Source: a bacterium
GTDB taxonomy: Bacteria; Hinthialibacterota; Hinthialibacteria; H5-UNCL2
Assembly: GCA_015075175.1 (NCBI GenBank)
Contig: JABTUV010000003.1
Span: 1-64,000 of the forward strand
DNA length: 64,000 nucleotides
Direction: 5' to 3'
The notes under the pieces were generated by a model that was not told the origin of the DNA, made no database searches, and saw only the letters and a list, made by a program, of their open reading frames with translations. Position 1 is the first letter of the stretch, and each line of letters starts with the position of its first letter. Shown piece after piece: positions 47,786-58,264 of the stretch. The position numbers and the translations under genes were made by a program.

Positions 47786-50462
47786 CTATTTTGGCCTCCC
47801 GCGATCCAGGATTTCCCTCACCTTTCTTCCCAGATCATCCGGCCGAAACGGCTTCTGGATGAAATCATCCGCGCCGCGGTCCAAGAGATCCTGCGAGCGC
47901 TCATGCATGCTGTAGCCGCTGGCGATGAGCGTGCGGGCGGGGCAGTTGCGGGCCACGAGGGCGTCGAACAGCTCGCGCCCGCTCATCTCGGGCATCACCA
48001 GGTCGAGGACGACCAGGTCGAAGGCAGGCGAAGACTCCAGTTTGTGCAGCGCCTCGCGGCCGTTGGCCGCCATCTCTACATGATAACCCAGCTGCGCCAG
48101 GACCTGGCCTGCCAGGGCGCGGATCGGCTCCTCGTCGTCTACCAGGAGTATCCGCTCGTGCCCGCCGCGCACCACTTCGTCCTGCCGTCCGTCGCGCTTG
48201 ACCGCCTTGTCTACCGCCGGCAGATCGATGGCAAAGGTGGTTCCCTGGCCCGGCTCGCTGTACACCGCCAACAGCCCATGATGCGCCTTCACGATCCCAT
48301 AAACGATGGAAAGCCCCAACCCCGTCCCCTTGCCGACCTCCTTGGTCGTAAAGAACGGCTCGAAGATGCGCTTCTGCGTCTCCTTGTCCATGCCGACGCC
48401 GGTGTCGGTGACCGACAGGCGCACGTAAGCTCCCGGCTGCGCATCCTGGCGCGTGCGGCAGTACTCCTCGTCGATAAGATGATTGCGGGTTTCCAGGGTG
48501 ATGCTTCCGCCGGCGGGCATGGCGTCGCGCGCGTTGATGCACAGGTTCATCAGCACCTGGTCCATCTGTCCGGGGTCCGCCTCGACCACGTCGAGGTTGT
48601 TGGCCAGGCGGGTTCTGATCTCGATGCTCTTGTCCAGCGTGCGCGAGAGCAGTTGCACCGCCTCCTCGACCACCTGGTTGAGATTGGTGGGGCGCGGCCG
48701 CATGTCCTTGCGCCGCCCGAAGGAAAGGAGGTTGTGGGTCAGTTCCTTGGCGCGTTCGCCGGCGCGTTCCACCTGCTTGAGATAGTTGTAGACGGAGTCG
48801 CTCTCCTTCACTTCCTTGAGGGCCATGGTCGAAAAGCCGATGATGGCGGTGAGGAGGTTGTTAAAGTCGTGCGCGACGCCGCCGGCCAGCGTTTCCAGGC
48901 TTTCCATCTTTTGCGACTGGATGAGTTGGCGCTCCAGCGTGCGCTTCTCGGTCTCGTCGGAGAGAATGGCCAGGGCGGTGGTCTGGGGACTGCGCTCGAC
49001 CACGGAGAGTCGCAGGTCCACGAAGATTTCGCTGCCGTCCCTGCGCCTCATGCGCGCCTGCTGCGAGACCAGCCCCTCGCTCTCCAGCCGGGCCAGCAGC
49101 TCCAGGGCGAAGGCGTTGTCTTCGGGAAGAAGCATTGCTGAAAGGTGAGCCGCCCTAGTTCCTCCTGGCCCGTAGCCGGTGAGCGTGGCGAAGGCGCGGT
49201 TGGCGGCGAACATCTTGCCGCCGGCGGGAAAAAGTCCCGTGATCGCCTGGGTCGAGTTCTCGATCAGCGTGCGATAGAGCCGGCCCGATTCGACCAGTTG
49301 GCGGTTCTTCTCCAGGAGCGAGACCTGCATGGCGTCGAAGGCGCGGGCCAGGTGGGAGAACTCGCCGTGGAACTGGTGCAGGTTGAGCCGCCGCTCCATC
49401 TGCCCCTGCGAGAAGCCGGTGACGAAATCCACCAGCCGGTCAATGGGGCGCACGAGGCCCGAGGAGACAAAGACGGCGATCACGACCGCCAGCGCCAGGC
49501 CGAAGGCGGCGATCAGGAGCAGCTCTCGGTCCAGTTGGCGCAGTTCTTTCTCGAATCCGGACTTGGACTTCAGGATGACGTAGGCGAGACCGTGCTTTCC
49601 CTCGGTCTCGGCCAAGGGGGGGGCGCCGGGACTGACGAGCACACCGGAAGCGGTGAGAAACTCGACCTCGTCCAGGCGGAGGGCGACCGGGCGCGCCTCT
49701 CTTACTCCTTCCTGCCGCAATACCCGCGAGGCGTGTACCAGTTGCTCGTACTCATCGATCTGCTCGGGCAGGAGGTCCATTTCCGAGGCGACCAGGCGGT
49801 CGTCCCAAAAAAAGAGGAGATGATCGGCTTCGGAGAGGGTAAGGTCGCGGAACTGGCGCGCCAGGCTTTCGCTGACTTCCTCGCCGTAAAAGAGGATCAC
49901 GTCGGAGCCTTCCATCTGCGCGGCCGCGGCCAGAAAGACGCGCAGGCGCCCCTCCGACTCCAGCGAGACCGGACCTTTCCAGAGGGCGTTGGGCGCGGAG
50001 AGCTTCTCGCTCAGGCGGTCGAAAACGGCCTCGACGGTGCGCGGCGCGGCGGACACTCCGTGCGTGTAGTACTCCATCCAGCGTTCCGATTGCCCCTCGA
50101 CCGGACGATACACGAGCGCGGCGCGCTCGCCGCGGAAGAAGTCGGTAAAGCCCTCCTTGGGGTCTTCGATCTGGGCCAGAAAGGTCTTGCGTCCCTCCTG
50201 GCCCTCCAGTTGCGCGGCGGCGAAGAGGCGCGGCGTGTGCGTCAGGCTCACCACGTCGCGCTCCAGATTGGAGAGAGCGGTCCTCGATGGTGCGCTTCAT
50301 GATCTCGCGCGCCCGTATCGGCTTCGACGAAGCGGTCGGAGAAACGCCTGCGAGCGGCTCGCACCACCCACAGGGTGGCGCCGGCGATCACGACCACGAG
50401 CAGGAGATGACAGGATCGAAGCTGCTGCGAAGGTGAGGGGGAGAGTCTCTTCTGGGCGACAC
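47786..50462 (-). CDS. Hybrid sensor histidine kinase (sensor, HAMP, PAS, HisKA, HATPase, REC), N-terminal frameshifts
   Basis: GTG 50462 (SPRRDSPPHL) is the likely start; indels near 50400 and near 50280 separate it from the long frame. Reconstructed order: membrane helix LLLVVVIAGATLWVV, an extracytoplasmic sensor of about 230 residues, a second membrane helix (LLLIAAFGLALAVVIAVFV), HAMP (SGLVRPIDRLVDFVTGF), PAS (LIENSTQAITGLF), H-box AGGVAHDFNNLLTAI, N-box LMNLCINARDAMP, G-boxes DTGVGMD and GKGTGLGLSI, and a receiver domain with Asp in LVVLDLVMPEMSG. The receiver shows it can start a phosphorelay. It is transcribed with the cupredoxin-like gene directly upstream. Confidence 0.85.
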
Positions 50463-50474
50463 GGCGGGCGCGCC

Positions 50475-51172
50475 TCACTTTCCCAGGTGGAGTTCCCGCC
50501 GAGACGTGGCCGCCGGGCGCCGTCTCCAGCGCCTGGGGCGCGCCTTTCAGCGTCGGATGCCACGCGACCAAAGCTTCCATCGGCCCGGCGGCAGGTTCCT
50601 CAACTCGAACCGCCCTCCGCGTCCGGTTGGGTGAAAAACGGATGCTCCACGACCACGATGTAAGCGCGCATGGTGCGATGGATGTCGCAGTAGAGGTCCA
50701 CCACTCCCAGGTTTCCGAAGACGACCGTCTTGGCCGGTCCCTCCTGCTTGTAGCGGCCCAGGTCGAAGTCGTTGCCGCGCGAAAAGGAGAACACGTTGTG
50801 AAAGAAGGGGTCCTCGTTGGGGAACTCGACCGTCGTGCCCTGTTGAATCGCCAGCACGTGGGGAATGAAGGTCTTGTCCTTCTGGGTCATCTTGGGACGA
50901 GCGGCGGTTGAAGAGGCGACGTACTGCGCGGCCGGCTGAGCGGCCGTCGGTGAGGTCGTCGTCGGCAAGCGAAACCGACGCACGTCAGTTCCGGCGGAGG
51001 CGGGCCTCGCGGCTGGTAGTCCCCGGTCGCGGCGGGGCCGCTCGGCTTCCGCCGCGACGCGTGGACGGCTGACCGAGTCAACACGACTGTGCCCGCGACC
51101 GTGCCGCCACGCCTCCGCGCCGGCGCGGCCGTCAGCATTACCATGCAGATTGCAAGGGCGCTTCGATATTCA
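50475..51172 (-). CDS. Secreted cupredoxin-like protein with regulatory-like tail, frameshifted
   Basis: The N-terminal part is SALAICMVMLTAAPA, a signal peptide, then GTVAGTVVLTRSAV. After a frame change near 50980 the cupredoxin domain is clean: TFIPHVLAIQQGTTVEFPNE, DPFFHNVFSFSRG, VVDLYCDIHRTMRAYI, giving the type 1 copper ligands His, Cys, His and Met. Another indel near 50600 leads into FELRNLPPGRWKL and AWHPTLKGAPQAL, a small Ig-like (carboxypeptidase regulatory-like) domain, with TGA near 50475. Proteins of this layout are called methylamine-utilisation-like. It is next to a sensor kinase and a porin, so copper or redox sensing is possible. Confidence 0.7.
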
Positions 51173-51234
51173 TCGATGATGTCCCTCCTCCTTGCGGGTA
51201 ACTTCCGGAGTACAAACGTCAGTTTGCCCGTCTG

Positions 51235-51291
51235 GATTTCTCCCTTCGGTCGGAAATGACAGTTGCGCAGCAGGCTGAAGCCCGCACTCCG
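51235..51291. repeat. Two interspersed repeats side by side
   Basis: 51235-51262 is a copy of the arm forming the hairpin at 46901 (one extra G). 51267-51291 is a variant of the GGAGTACAGGCTTCAGCC family in inverted orientation. Confidence 0.7.
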
Positions 51292-51319
51292 CGCCGGGCG
51301 CCCTAAAGCACTGAAACAT

Positions 51320-52700
51320 GAGAACCCCTCCTGGGCGTCGTCCGCCGCGCCGTGCGTCCTCGATGGGCTGCCCGGGGAAAAAGCGGCTGTAGCGCAAGAG
51401 CGTGTGCACGTCGCGCCAGCGACGGGATCAGCCAGGTCAGGTGGACGTCCGAACCGCCGCCCATGTGGTTGTCGGCGGGCGTCCCCAGCGCGCCGCAGCG
51501 TAAAGTATGCGTACATGCCGTACCACTGGTCGTCGTCCTCATCGACCAGAAGCTTGCGAAACGAGGCCGGAGGCCGAGGCGTCGCCAGAGCCGGGACTGC
51601 GCTCCGCCAGGTCGGCGTGGAGGTTGCGGCGTGTCACGAGCTCCTGGTTTCCGAAAGACTGTAGTTGTCGGCGTACAGGGTGCTGAAAAAGCCCTCGGCC
51701 TCGTCGTCCCGGGGATCGGAGTCGCCGGTCGCGTAATCGTACCCACAAAGAACCGCGGAGCCAGTGAGCACTGGTAGAACGATAGCGGCGAGGCGCGAGG
51801 CGGCGCTCCAGGCCGACAGGTCGCGTCCGCTGACCTCGCCCCAGGGCTGGAAGATAGCCTCCAGGTCGTAGTCCCAGGCCTCCCAGCGTGCGTGAGGCGC
51901 GCCCAGGTTGGGTACGCGCGTATCCGCGTTGTGGTTGTCAAGGTGGATCAGATACAGGTCCAGCAAGTGTAATTCCATCCGTGATAGACGAAATAGGCCC
52001 CGTGAGCGGTAATCATCCGCGTGGAGGAGCGACTGTCGTCCGTATCGTTGAAGTTGCCGTCGTCGTTGACGGCGTTCTGGGCGATGAGGAGTCAGGTCCC
52101 CAGCCGGGCGGCGGAGTTGCAGGCGCGCCGCGTCAGAGCTGTAGGGCGCATTCCACCAGTCGTACTCCGACAGCACCCGCCCGGCGCCGTAATGCAGAAC
52201 CTGCCGTCCCAGGGCAGCGTGCGCGCCAGCGCCAGCCGCACGTCCACGTATCCCAGAAAGACGTCAGGCTGTCGGTTTCCCAGTTGCCGCGCGTGCCGGG
52301 ATACTCGTCGCGATGGTCCTCGTCCTCGAACAGGCGGGCGTCGGTCAACTCGACAAGCGCGAAACCAGTCGCTGGGCGCGCATCCAGGCGCAGCCAGGCG
52401 CGCGTGAGAATCACTCGTCGTTCTCGGCCATCACGCGCCTTCCAGAAGCGTAGGGGATGGCGTCGTGGGCGTGGTCGTTGAGTCCTCGTTGTCGAAAACC
52501 TCCAGTCTAACCCGGAGGTCGCCGGAGACGCGCAGCCAGTAGGGCAGGTCAGAGGCGTCCGCGAGGCAGGGCGCGGTCCAAGCGAGGCCGCCGGCCACGA
52601 CCATGGCCCGCAGGAAACTTGCGCGTACTCTCTGCAGGCCGATCCGTCCCAGGGATACGAGACTGCCGCGAACGCGCGGCAGGCGTTGTGGTTTCAGCAC
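51320..52700 (-). CDS. Alginate-export-type outer-membrane porin, heavily frameshifted
   Basis: MLKPQRLPRVRG at 52700 begins a signal peptide (VVAGGLAWTAPCLADA), followed by YWLRVSGDLRVRLE. Pieces in three frames match the alginate_export barrel: RAWLRLDARPATGFALVELTD, DARLFEDEDHRDEY, LSEYDWWNAPYSSDAARL, DYATGDSDPRDDEAEGF and TLLRYSRFFPGQPIEDA at the end. At least six indels. The barrel family exports or admits sugars and other solutes through the outer membrane, so this gene is the clearest sign of a Gram-negative envelope. The 3' boundary is approximate. Confidence 0.7.
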
Positions 52701-52772
52701 GGACTTCGGGTAACGCTTGTGTCTTAACTATAGAGCAAACTCGGCCGGGGTCCAACGCACTTTGCGCCGGCG

Positions 52773-53055
52773 TATGGAGTGCGGCAGCTTGCTGCCAGGC
52801 TGCTCACGCCTCCCTTAACAAGGGGTTGGGGATAATGCCTGTGGGTGGGCCGGCGCATCAAGGGCCGCCCTTCGACACGGATGGCCTGAAGCGGAGGGAT
52901 CTTCTGCCTCATGCAGTCCTGCTCCCGCTTCCAGGCCATCCTGCTCAGGGCCGTGGGGGAGGTATTGGCGCCGCCCTTAACAAGGGGGGGAATCTGCGCG
53001 ACATGGGACCGTAGTTGCGCAGCGTGCTGCGCGCGGCAGCAAGCTGCCGCACTCC
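52773..53055. repeat. Intergenic cluster of interspersed repeats
   Basis: The 420-nt gap before the sulfatase-like gene is mostly repeats: GGAGTGCGGCAGCTTGCTGC (52776) and its inverted copy ending near 53055, two CCCTTAACAAGGGG palindromes (about 52812 and 52973), and the inverted GCGCAGC..CTGCGC unit at 53009-53036. No gene is present. Confidence 0.75.
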
Positions 53056-53121
53056 AGAAGCGCGGGTTGACGGGCCGCCGTCGGAATGTAAAATATCCGC
53101 AATCCGACGCGGGGGAGGCCC

Positions 53122-54825
53122 ATGCTGCGAAAACTGCTCGTACTCCTGTTGCTGGTCACGCTGGCGATCGCCGCCGGCGCCTATCTCCTGTCGCCGCCTA
53201 GACCGCCCCGGCCCCTGCCTTACAACGTGCTCTGGCTGACGGCGGAGAGCCTGCGCCCCGCCCATCTCTCCTGCTATGGTTACGACAAGCCGACTAGTCC
53301 CAACATCGACGCCTTCGCCAAGCGGGGAACCCTCTTCAAGTGGTGCATCAACCCCTCCGGCTGGACCAACGAAAACATGGTCTCCAACCTGTCGGGTCTT
53401 TATTCGCCGGTGCACGGCGTGATCAGCCGCGACCGGCACGTGCCGCCCGAGTGGTATCTGCCGATGGAGATCCTGCGCGACGCCGGTTTGCGTACGCCGC
53501 GTATGCAGGGCTTTCAGGGCGACCTCAACCACGCCTACCTCGGGTACGACGAGGAGGCCAACAACCTGGACCCCAGCGACTGGCTGGAGCAGCACAAGGA
53601 CCAGCAGTTCTTCATGTGGTTTCACATTCTCGAGTCCCATCTGCCCTACGATGCGCCCGAGCCGCACCGGGGCCTCTTCTGGCGCGACGAGCTCGTCCCC
53701 AACGAGGCGGCCCGCAAACGCGTCATGGCCGTGCACGACAACGGCGTGATTCTGGCGGGCAGCATTCCCTTTAATCGAGAAGAAGACCTGCCCGGCATTC
53801 GGGCGCTCTACGACGCCGACGTGCACTACATGGACTCGAAGTTCGGCAGGATCATGGAGACGCTGGATCGCCTGGGCCTGCGCGAGAAGACGCTCGTGAT
53901 CTTCTCCGCTGATCACGGCGAGGAACTGTTGGAGCGGGGCAACGTAGGCCACGCCTCGACGGCCAAGGGCGGCACGCTGTACGACGAGATCATCCACGTG
54001 CCCCTGATCATCTCCATGCCCGGCCGCCTGCCGGAAGGGCTTGTCATCGATGCGCAGGTGCGCGGAGTGGATGTCATGCCTACCGTGTTTGACGTATTGG
54101 GACTGCCGGCCGAGAAGTACTTTCAGGGCGAAAGCCTGGTTCCGATGATGGAGGACCCCGCATGGCGGTTGGACCGCGTCGCCTACGCCTCCAGCTCCTT
54201 TAAGGGCTACCAGGAGGACGATCCCGATCACGTGGTGGATTTCACGCGCGTGGTGCGCACGCCGGAGTGGAAGCTCTACCATCAGATTCGCGGCGGCACG
54301 GACGAGACGTACCAGCTCTTTCATCTCGCCGACGATGCGGGAGAGACGCGCGACGTGGGCGGGGAGCATCCCGACAAGTTGGCGGAGATGCGGCGGCGCC
54401 TGGCCGACTGGCTGGCGGAGTGCAAGGCGCGCCGGCCGCGCGCCGAGCCTTATCCCAGCCTGTGGGCGGCGGTGCGCGACCAGCTGGGACTGCGGCGCGC
54501 GGTAGACCTGTCGGGCGTGGCCTCGCCGCCTCTCATTCTCTCGCCGACCAACGGCGCGTTACTGAGCTGGGAGACGACGCGCGGCGAGGTCGAGATCACC
54601 TGGACCGGCAAACCGGGCATACCCTACTTTCTCCAGGCGGAGATCGGCCAAGGTCCGTACCATTTCACGCTCAGCATCCCGGTGGAGGGACCGCGCTTCC
54701 GCCGAAGCTTCGAGGAGGGCTACTGGAACGAGTACGTCCATCGTTACAACCCGATCCGCTTCCGGGTAAAAGTCGACGCTCCCGGACATGAATGGAGCGC
54801 GTGGACGCAGGTGCGCGTTGAGTAG
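53122..54825 (+). CDS. Alkaline-phosphatase-superfamily (sulfatase-like) protein without formylglycine motif
   Basis: About 567 residues with an N-terminal signal anchor (LLVLLLLVTLAIAAGAYLL). The fold is shown by NVLWLTAESLRPAHLSCYGY, SPNIDAFAKRGTLF, SGLYSPVHGV, VIFSADHGEELLERG and HVPLIISMPG. At the nucleophile position, ten residues before the G of LSGLY, the sequence reads WTNENMVS: a Thr, not Cys or Ser in CxPxR. That is the arrangement of LtaS-type phosphotransferases. The first Asp-type ligand is replaced by Glu (AESLR). The C-terminal 130 residues form an Ig-like domain. The downstream VanZ-like gene overlaps its stop, so both likely act together in the envelope. Confidence 0.8.
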   Translation: MLRKLLVLLLLVTLAIAAGAYLLSPPRPPRPLPYNVLWLTAESLRPAHLSCYGYDKPTSPNIDAFAKRGTLFKWCINPSGWTNENMVSNLSGLYSPVHGVISRDRHVPPEWYLPMEILRDAGLRTPRMQGFQGDLNHAYLGYDEEANNLDPSDWLEQHKDQQFFMWFHILESHLPYDAPEPHRGLFWRDELVPNEAARKRVMAVHDNGVILAGSIPFNREEDLPGIRALYDADVHYMDSKFGRIMETLDRLGLREKTLVIFSADHGEELLERGNVGHASTAKGGTLYDEIIHVPLIISMPGRLPEGLVIDAQVRGVDVMPTVFDVLGLPAEKYFQGESLVPMMEDPAWRLDRVAYASSSFKGYQEDDPDHVVDFTRVVRTPEWKLYHQIRGGTDETYQLFHLADDAGETRDVGGEHPDKLAEMRRRLADWLAECKARRPRAEPYPSLWAAVRDQLGLRRAVDLSGVASPPLILSPTNGALLSWETTRGEVEITWTGKPGIPYFLQAEIGQGPYHFTLSIPVEGPRFRRSFEEGYWNEYVHRYNPIRFRVKVDAPGHEWSAWTQVRVE

Positions 54826-56389
54826 GCGGCCGCCGCGCGCGCGCGCCTGGAGCCTGGCGATCGGTTGGCTGCTGGTCATCTATGCCACCATCCCCTTGGT
54901 AGGCAGGATCGTCGAGGCGAGTTATCGTTATTTTCATCCGCGCTGGTATCCGCTGATCGTCTCGGTCCTCCTGGCGGCGGCGGCGTTTCTGGCGGCGCGG
55001 CGCCTGTTCGGACTGGCGCGCGGCGCGGTTGCCGCTGCCTGCGCGCATCACGTTTCTGGCATGCGGGCGTCCACCATTCTCGTCTTCCGCGCCATTGACG
55101 GAGCCTGTCGCCGTAAGATTCATCTCATTCAGTACGGGGTGCTGGCGGTTCTCTTCTGGCGGGCCGGTGCGGCTGGATGCGCCCGACCGCGGCGCTTTGG
55201 CGGCGAGTCTCTTTCTCTCCCTGGCGGCGGGCATCGGCGACGAGTTCATCAGGGTGTTCTGCCCAGCCGGGTGGGAGGTTGCTGGACGATGCGCGTCAAT
55301 CTCTACGCTTCGCTGCTGGCGCTGGGATTCGTGGCGGTAATGAACCGGCAGGCGATCCGCGGGCGCATGGGCGCGACTTCCCGCGGATTTGTCGCTTCAT
55401 CCCTCCTTCTCTGCGTCGCGTTCTTGTGGGTTTTCGTTCAATCCCGACCTGTATTTCGGCTACCGGCATCGCTGCGACGCCCAACTGGTCTTCTATTCGC
55501 TGCTGTCGTTGGACGAGTTGGAAAGATTGACCGCGACGTCGAGGCCGGACGATTGCCGTGCCTCACGGAGCAGTTCGACGCGGAGACGGACCAGCGGCTC
55601 GCCGCCATGGATCGCTGGCTGGCGGAGGGGAGGTTGTCGTCGGCCACCCACGCGCTTTTCCGGCACATCCTTTTGCATCACGAGTACGTGCGTCGTTTGA
55701 TGCGCGAGGGCCGACCCGCCGACGCCTTTCGCGAGCATTGCGTCCACCGCGCGGTCTTTCTGAATCTCTTATGGCATTATCCGCCGCGCTGGATGCCGGA
55801 AGACGAGGCCCGGATACTCCGTCTCCTGCCGCCGGAGTCCCAGGAGCCGCCGTTCCGCAGCGCCTTCCTACCCGACGCTTCGCCGGTATATCGCCTGAGT
55901 CTTGCCGGCGACCGCTTTATCGCCTATGCGCCGCTGCCCGAGCGGCAGGTGCACGACATACTGCTTTTCGACCGCGACCTGTACCGCAGCGTCCATGCGC
56001 TCTTTCGCAACGAGGCCGCTTACGAAGCCTTTCAGCGCGAGCATCCCGTCGAGGGCGAGCCGTTTCTCTTCGAGTTGCGCGTGCATCTGTTTCGCCGCGA
56101 CCGCTACGCGCTTCTGGGGGATTATCGCGTGGCGTGGTGGGAGAACGAGATCATCCGGCGCCACTTTGGAGAGACGGTTGCGCGCACGCCGTGGGCGTGG
56201 TCGCCGGAGACCGCCGCCCGCGTGCACGCTTTGGCGCCAGGACTGGAGAAGGATTCGTATACGAGTCCGGTGGGGGATGGGTATATCTACTGGGCCTCGC
56301 GCGGAGCCTTGCAGACAGCCTGCCTGGCGGCTGCGGCGGCGATTGGCGTATTCTGGGTCCTGGCCGCAAAATCGCGCAACGGCGCGTAA
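54818..56389 (+). CDS. VanZ-like membrane protein with a large C-terminal domain, frameshifted
   Basis: TTG 54818 overlaps the preceding stop. The first helix is WSLAIGWLLVIYATIPLVG. Pieces in different frames rebuild a VanZ-like domain: HLIQYGVLAVLFWRA, DAPDRGALAASLFL with GIGDEFI and ARVNLYASLLALGFVAVMN. Indels lie at about 55030, 55150, 55260 and 55450. From 55550 the frame is clean: an unnamed domain of 280 residues (DRWLAEGRLSSATHALFRH, DILLFDRDLYRSVHALFR) ending in a C-terminal membrane helix (AAIGVFWVLAA). I do not recognise that domain. Confidence 0.65.
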   Translation: MSRRPPRARAWSLAIGWLLVIYATIPLVGRIVEASYRYFHPRWYPLIVSVLLAAAAFLAARRLFGLARGAVAAACAHHVSGMRASTILVFRAIDGACRRKIHLIQYGVLAVLFWRAGAAGCARPRRFGGESLSLPGGGHRRRVHQGVLPSRVGGCWTMRVNLYASLLALGFVAVMNRQAIRGRMGATSRGFVASSLLLCVAFLWVFVQSRPVFRLPASLRRPTGLLFAAVVGRVGKIDRDVEAGRLPCLTEQFDAETDQRLAAMDRWLAEGRLSSATHALFRHILLHHEYVRRLMREGRPADAFREHCVHRAVFLNLLWHYPPRWMPEDEARILRLLPPESQEPPFRSAFLPDASPVYRLSLAGDRFIAYAPLPERQVHDILLFDRDLYRSVHALFRNEAAYEAFQREHPVEGEPFLFELRVHLFRRDRYALLGDYRVAWWENEIIRRHFGETVARTPWAWSPETAARVHALAPGLEKDSYTSPVGDGYIYWASRGALQTACLAAAAAIGVFWVLAAKSRNGA

Positions 56390-56422
56390 TCTTCGCTACG
56401 GCCAGGGACGCCCTCCCTGGGA

Positions 56423-56488
56423 CAGTCACCCATTTCCGCCGAGTGGCGTCGCACCATGCAACAATGCTACTGCGGAAATGGGTGACTG
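56423..56488. repeat. Perfect 17-bp hairpin
   Basis: CAGTCACCCATTTCCGC (56423-56439) and its exact reverse complement (56472-56488) enclose a 32-nt loop, about 35 nt after the VanZ-like stop. Confidence 0.8.
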
Positions 56489-56514
56489 CTCTTGAAATTG
56501 GGCCCTGCCAGAGT

Positions 56515-56610
56515 TGCGAAAGAAAGAAAAACCGAGTCCTCGAGTAGCGGCGCGCTGAGTAGCCTGCATGCGATGCGAGTTGTGCCTTCGCGCCGCGTAT
56601 CGAGAGGACG
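56515..56610. repeat. Second copy of the CTACTCGAGGACTCGG element
   Basis: ACCGAGTCCTCGAGTAGCGG at about 56527 and GCCGCGTATCGAGAGGACG at 56592-56610 match, inverted, the arm and inner sequences of the element at 13179-13403. Confidence 0.75.
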
Positions 56611-56704
56611 GCCTCGACGCGGCCAGGCCGCCTTCGCAACGGCCGCGGTTTTTCATCCTCTACGGGTAAGGCGAAGCCTCGTAAGCATCTGTCCCTTTCG
56701 GCTT

Positions 56705-58264
56705 TCAGCGTTCCAACCATGCGGGAGGCCGCAGAAATCGGTTTGCGTCAGGCTTCCTCTCAACCTTGGTCGGCGCCTCGGCAGTCGAGGGCTTGATGCG
56801 CGCCGGCGGAGCTGGTGGCGTTGCCGAGCGGACTTGGGGCGAAGCGGGCCGGACGACACGCGGCGGCGTCACCAAAGCAATCTCGGGTCCGGCAGGTTGC
56901 GGCACGACGGCGGTCGCGGCCTGCAGCTCGGGCGTGGCGGACATCCGTTGCCGCGGAGTGGTCATGTCGATGACTTCGATGCCGCCCTCGGGAATGACGA
57001 ACTCCGGCGCTTGGCGGGTATCGGCGCGGCCGCCCACGGCGTCCGGCGGGGCGAAATCGGAGAGTGCGGGCGTCGCGCCCGCCGGCGCCAGGTCGGCCAA
57101 AGTCGGTTCGGTAGCACGCGCCCGCCGCTGTCGCACCGCGCGCAGAATCTCCTGGTTCAGGTTGCGCGCGACCCGCTGGATGCGGCGCGCTTCTTCCACC
57201 GGCAGGGGAACCGTGTCGCACAGGTCGATGCAGACGGCGCGCAACTTGCTGGCGTCCTCCATCACGTCCGCCGCCAGTTTGAACGGCAGACGTGCCTGTT
57301 CATCCAGGTTGAGCAACACGCCGCACTCGACGGCGTAGGAGCAGAACTCGCCGGCGAACGGCGCGGGCTCGGGGCGACATTGCCCCGTGCCGCGGGCATT
57401 GCCCATAAGTTGCACCAGCGACGCCAAGTAGCGCGTGAATCGCGCCAGCATGGTCGTGTCCAGCTCCGCCGCGCGATCGGAGGGCAAACCGCTGTCCTTG
57501 TGTTCACCTGACGAAAAGAGGAGGCTGGGCAGACGCCGCCGTACCGCCGCCTCGTGACTGCCGGCAAGATGCAGTACCTCCGCCGCTGCGGGCAGAACGT
57601 ACAGACCGGCGTCTGCGGTCGCCGCCGAAGTCAGTTCCTCCAGTTCGGGGCAGTACTCGATACCGGCGGCCCACACCACGCCGCTCATGAAATCGCCGTA
57701 GGCGCGCCCCAGGCAGCCCAGATGCACGCACAGCACCGCCTGCTCCGCCGGCACGGGCAGATGCGAGAAGAAATGGTCGGCGCCACGACCGCGCTCGTCG
57801 GTGGGATTAAAGGAGACGAACAGCAGGCTGCGCTGGCAGGGACGCTGCGCGAGCATCCCGGCCACGGTCAGGAGCACCGCAGTGGGGGCGGCGCCGGTGC
57901 TCGCCCCGCGCGCCGGACGGCCGCTCGCGTACTCGCGCGGATCCTCGACCGCCACGATCACGTACTGGTTGCGGAACTGCGGATGCCGGCCCTCAATCGT
58001 TCCCACTACGTTCAGGCCGCCTTCGTATTCCTGGCTGTATCGTCCTCGCGGATAGGGCGACTTCAGCCCGGCCCGCTTGAACTGCTCCAAGAGGTACTTC
58101 TCCATCGGCGCGCCCGACGAGAGCTGGGCCAGATGCTTTTCCAGTATCGGCAGGATTTCCCCCTGTGGAGGAAATGACAGCGGGTCAACGGGACCTTCCT
58201 GCGCGAACAGCGGCGCGGTCCACGCCAGGGCCAGAGTAAGAAGCGTGCGGGTTGCTCTCATCAT
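56705..58264 (-). CDS. M28-like secreted protein with degenerate metal-site motifs
   Basis: MMRATRTLLTLALAWTAPLF is a signal peptide; the start overlaps the stop of the upstream TPR protease gene. About 519 residues. The fold of M28 aminopeptidases is visible: FRNQYVIVAVEDPREYASG, GASTGAAPTAVLLTVAGML, LLFVSFNPTDERGRGADHF and SSGEHKDSGLPSDRAAELD. The expected HxD is replaced by VED, the bridging Asp after GA by Ser/Thr, and the EE pair by DE, so zinc binding and catalysis are doubtful. The last 130 residues are a Pro/Ala-rich low-complexity tail. Co-transcription with the protease suggests a shared extracytoplasmic job. Confidence 0.65.
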   Translation of the reverse strand: MMRATRTLLTLALAWTAPLFAQEGPVDPLSFPPQGEILPILEKHLAQLSSGAPMEKYLLEQFKRAGLKSPYPRGRYSQEYEGGLNVVGTIEGRHPQFRNQYVIVAVEDPREYASGRPARGASTGAAPTAVLLTVAGMLAQRPCQRSLLFVSFNPTDERGRGADHFFSHLPVPAEQAVLCVHLGCLGRAYGDFMSGVVWAAGIEYCPELEELTSAATADAGLYVLPAAAEVLHLAGSHEAAVRRRLPSLLFSSGEHKDSGLPSDRAAELDTTMLARFTRYLASLVQLMGNARGTGQCRPEPAPFAGEFCSYAVECGVLLNLDEQARLPFKLAADVMEDASKLRAVCIDLCDTVPLPVEEARRIQRVARNLNQEILRAVRQRRARATEPTLADLAPAGATPALSDFAPPDAVGGRADTRQAPEFVIPEGGIEVIDMTTPRQRMSATPELQAATAVVPQPAGPEIALVTPPRVVRPASPQVRSATPPAPPARIKPSTAEAPTKVERKPDANRFLRPPAWLER

